Source: an uncultured Eubacteriales bacterium (GTDB lineage Bacteria; Bacillota; Clostridia; Christensenellales; QAND01). Taken from it: a stretch of DNA of 8,234 nucleotides. The translations under genes and the position numbers were made by a program. This document shows positions 5,946 to 8,234 of the stretch, in pieces (the first letter of the stretch is position 1; the number at the start of each line of letters is the position of its first letter). The notes beneath the pieces were generated by a model. It saw nothing but the letters and a program-made list of their open reading frames with translations, was not told the origin of the DNA and ran no database searches. The stretch covers positions 1 to 8,234 of the forward strand of contig UREB01000067.1 in assembly GCA_900546685.1 (NCBI GenBank), written 5' to 3'.

Positions 5946-7243
5946 ATGGCAAACCATCTCATCACTGCTGTAGAGCCCGGCTCCATTGCAGAGGAATTGG
6001 GCATAGAACCGGGGGACGCCCTGGTATCCATCAACGGGCGGCCGGTAGCCGATGTACTGGACTACCGCTTTTTGTTGTACCAGGATGCGTTAGAGGTGCA
6101 GTTTGTTTCCCCTACTGGGCAAGAGCTGACGGCGGAGATTGAAAAGGAGTACGATGAAGATCTTGGCCTTATCTTTGAGCGCCCTTTGATGGACCGTCCC
6201 AAGGCATGCCATAATAAATGCATTTTCTGCTTTATCGACCAGCTGCCGCCGGATGTGCGCAAGACCATGAAGTTTAAGGATGATGATTGGCGGCTTAGCT
6301 TTTTGCAGGGCAACTATACCACGCTCACCAACGTAAGCGATACAGAGCTGCAACGCATCATCGAGCAGCATATCTCGCCGCTGTTCATCAGCGTGCATAC
6401 CATGGATCCGGCCCTGCGCGTGAAGATGACGAGCAACCCCAAGGCGGCCAAGATCCGCGAGCAGCTGTCACGGCTGCAGGAGGGCGGCATTGATTTCCAT
6501 GTGCAGATCGTGCTTTGCCCCGGCGTCAACGACGGGGAAGCCCTGCAATATACGCTGACGGAGCTGGCCAAATTCAGGCCGGCGTGTTTGGATGTGGCGA
6601 TGGTGCCGGTGGGGCTTACGCAGTACCGCGATGGGTTGTATCCGTTGACGAGCTTTACCAAGCAGACCTGCCGCGAGGCCATCCGGCTGGTAGAGGCGTT
6701 TGCCCAAACGCTGCCGGAGCCGTTTGCCTATCTTTCGGATGAGTTTTACGTGCAGGCGGAGCTGCCTCCGCCGCCGTTTGCGTACTATAAGGATTTTGAG
6801 CTGACAGAGGACGGCATCGGCCTAATGCGCTATCTGGAGGATACCGTGGACAGGGCGCTGGCAAAAGCAAAACCGGCGCGCCCGTACCGCGGCACCATTG
6901 CCACGGGGCAGGCGGCCTATCCTCTGCTTTGCCGCATTGCAGAAAAATGCAGCCAGCGTTTAGGCATAGAGTTGCGCGTTGTGCGCGTGGAGAACCGCTT
7001 TTTCGGCGAAAGGATCACCGTGGCGGGCCTGTTGACCGGGCAGGATCTCTATCGCGCCCTAAAAAAAGAGGATCTTGGAGAAATCGTTTACATCTCCCGC
7101 AGCACACAGCGAGCGGATGAGGATGTGTTTTTGGATGATATGAGCCTTCTAGAGCTTCAGCAAGCGTTGGGCGTGCCGGTGCGCACGTTGGAAAACGATG
7201 GAGAGGCTTTTGTGGAGGCACTGTGTCAGGGAAAGGAGTACCG

Positions 7244-7247
<4 letters not shown>
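5946..7247 (+). CDS. PDZ / radical-SAM-like / DUF512 protein
   Basis: A 433-residue protein of the DUF512 family (PF04459). Parts in order: a PDZ-like N-terminus (about 1-65; EPGSIAEELGIEPGDALVSING); a radical-SAM-like region that starts with C88-x3-C92-x2-C95 (CHNKCIFCFIDQLP), the classic ligand spacing for a 4Fe-4S cluster that binds S-adenosylmethionine; and the DUF512 domain (about 215-420) with MVPVGLTQYRDGLYPL, RFFGERITVAGLLTGQDL (351-368) and FLDDMSLLE. Length and motifs fit an intact member. Reaction and substrate are unknown. The ATG at 5946 has GGAGGGG (5936-5942) in front and lies just downstream of a promoter; the same frame is open upstream to 5490 but that stretch crosses the neighbouring gene, a terminator and the promoter. 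It overlaps der by four bases. That pairing is common in clostridia and hints at a role linked to ribosome assembly, which is inference only. Confidence 0.93.

Positions 7248-8234
<987 letters not shown>

Overview
The window looks like a chromosomal segment from a spore-forming member of the Firmicutes, most likely class Clostridia with moderate to fairly high GC. The reasons are a forespore sigma factor SigG and a YlmC/YmxH-type sporulation protein at the left, the Gram-positive order sigG-ylmC-(nrdR)-ylmD, strong AGGAGG-type ribosome binding sites, and a PDZ/radical-SAM/DUF512 gene directly before der, an arrangement typical of clostridia. Nearly every base is coding or belongs to a short, readable control site. 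No CRISPR array, transposon, tRNA or rRNA is visible.

Layout: the 3' end of sigG (2-310) ends in a strong intrinsic terminator. A small PRC-barrel sporulation protein follows (396-653). An extended -10 promoter (654-683) then starts a tight run: nrdR (720-1175), ylmD/pgeF (1193-2047), an OmpR/PhoB-type response regulator (2074-2775) and its PhoR-like histidine kinase (2772-4523). Neighbours overlap or lie 17 to 26 bases apart. The run ends at a bidirectional hairpin shared with a convergent GNAT acetyltransferase on the minus strand (4541-5056). A divergent gene for an unrecognised polytopic membrane protein (5164-5841) has its own terminator. A second promoter with the same 11-base extended -10 core drives the DUF512 gene (5946-7247), whose stop overlaps the start of der by four bases.

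The most important observation is at the right end. The der reading frame is normal for about 125 codons (G1 to G4 of the first GTPase domain). At the NKMD motif it passes in frame, without a stop, into the C-terminal half of translation initiation factor IF2 and stays open to the window edge. Synonymous codon use changes sharply at the same point: about 30% of codons end in A or T before it and about 6% after it. Der and IF2 are not neighbours in known genomes, and the hybrid would lack parts essential to both proteins. The simplest reading is a chimeric join, from assembly or library preparation, between two different bacteria at a shared GTPase motif. It should not be read as a new fusion protein unless reads span it. 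To the left of about 7600 the window is coherent and largely ordinary; its least known parts are the membrane protein and the DUF512 enzyme.
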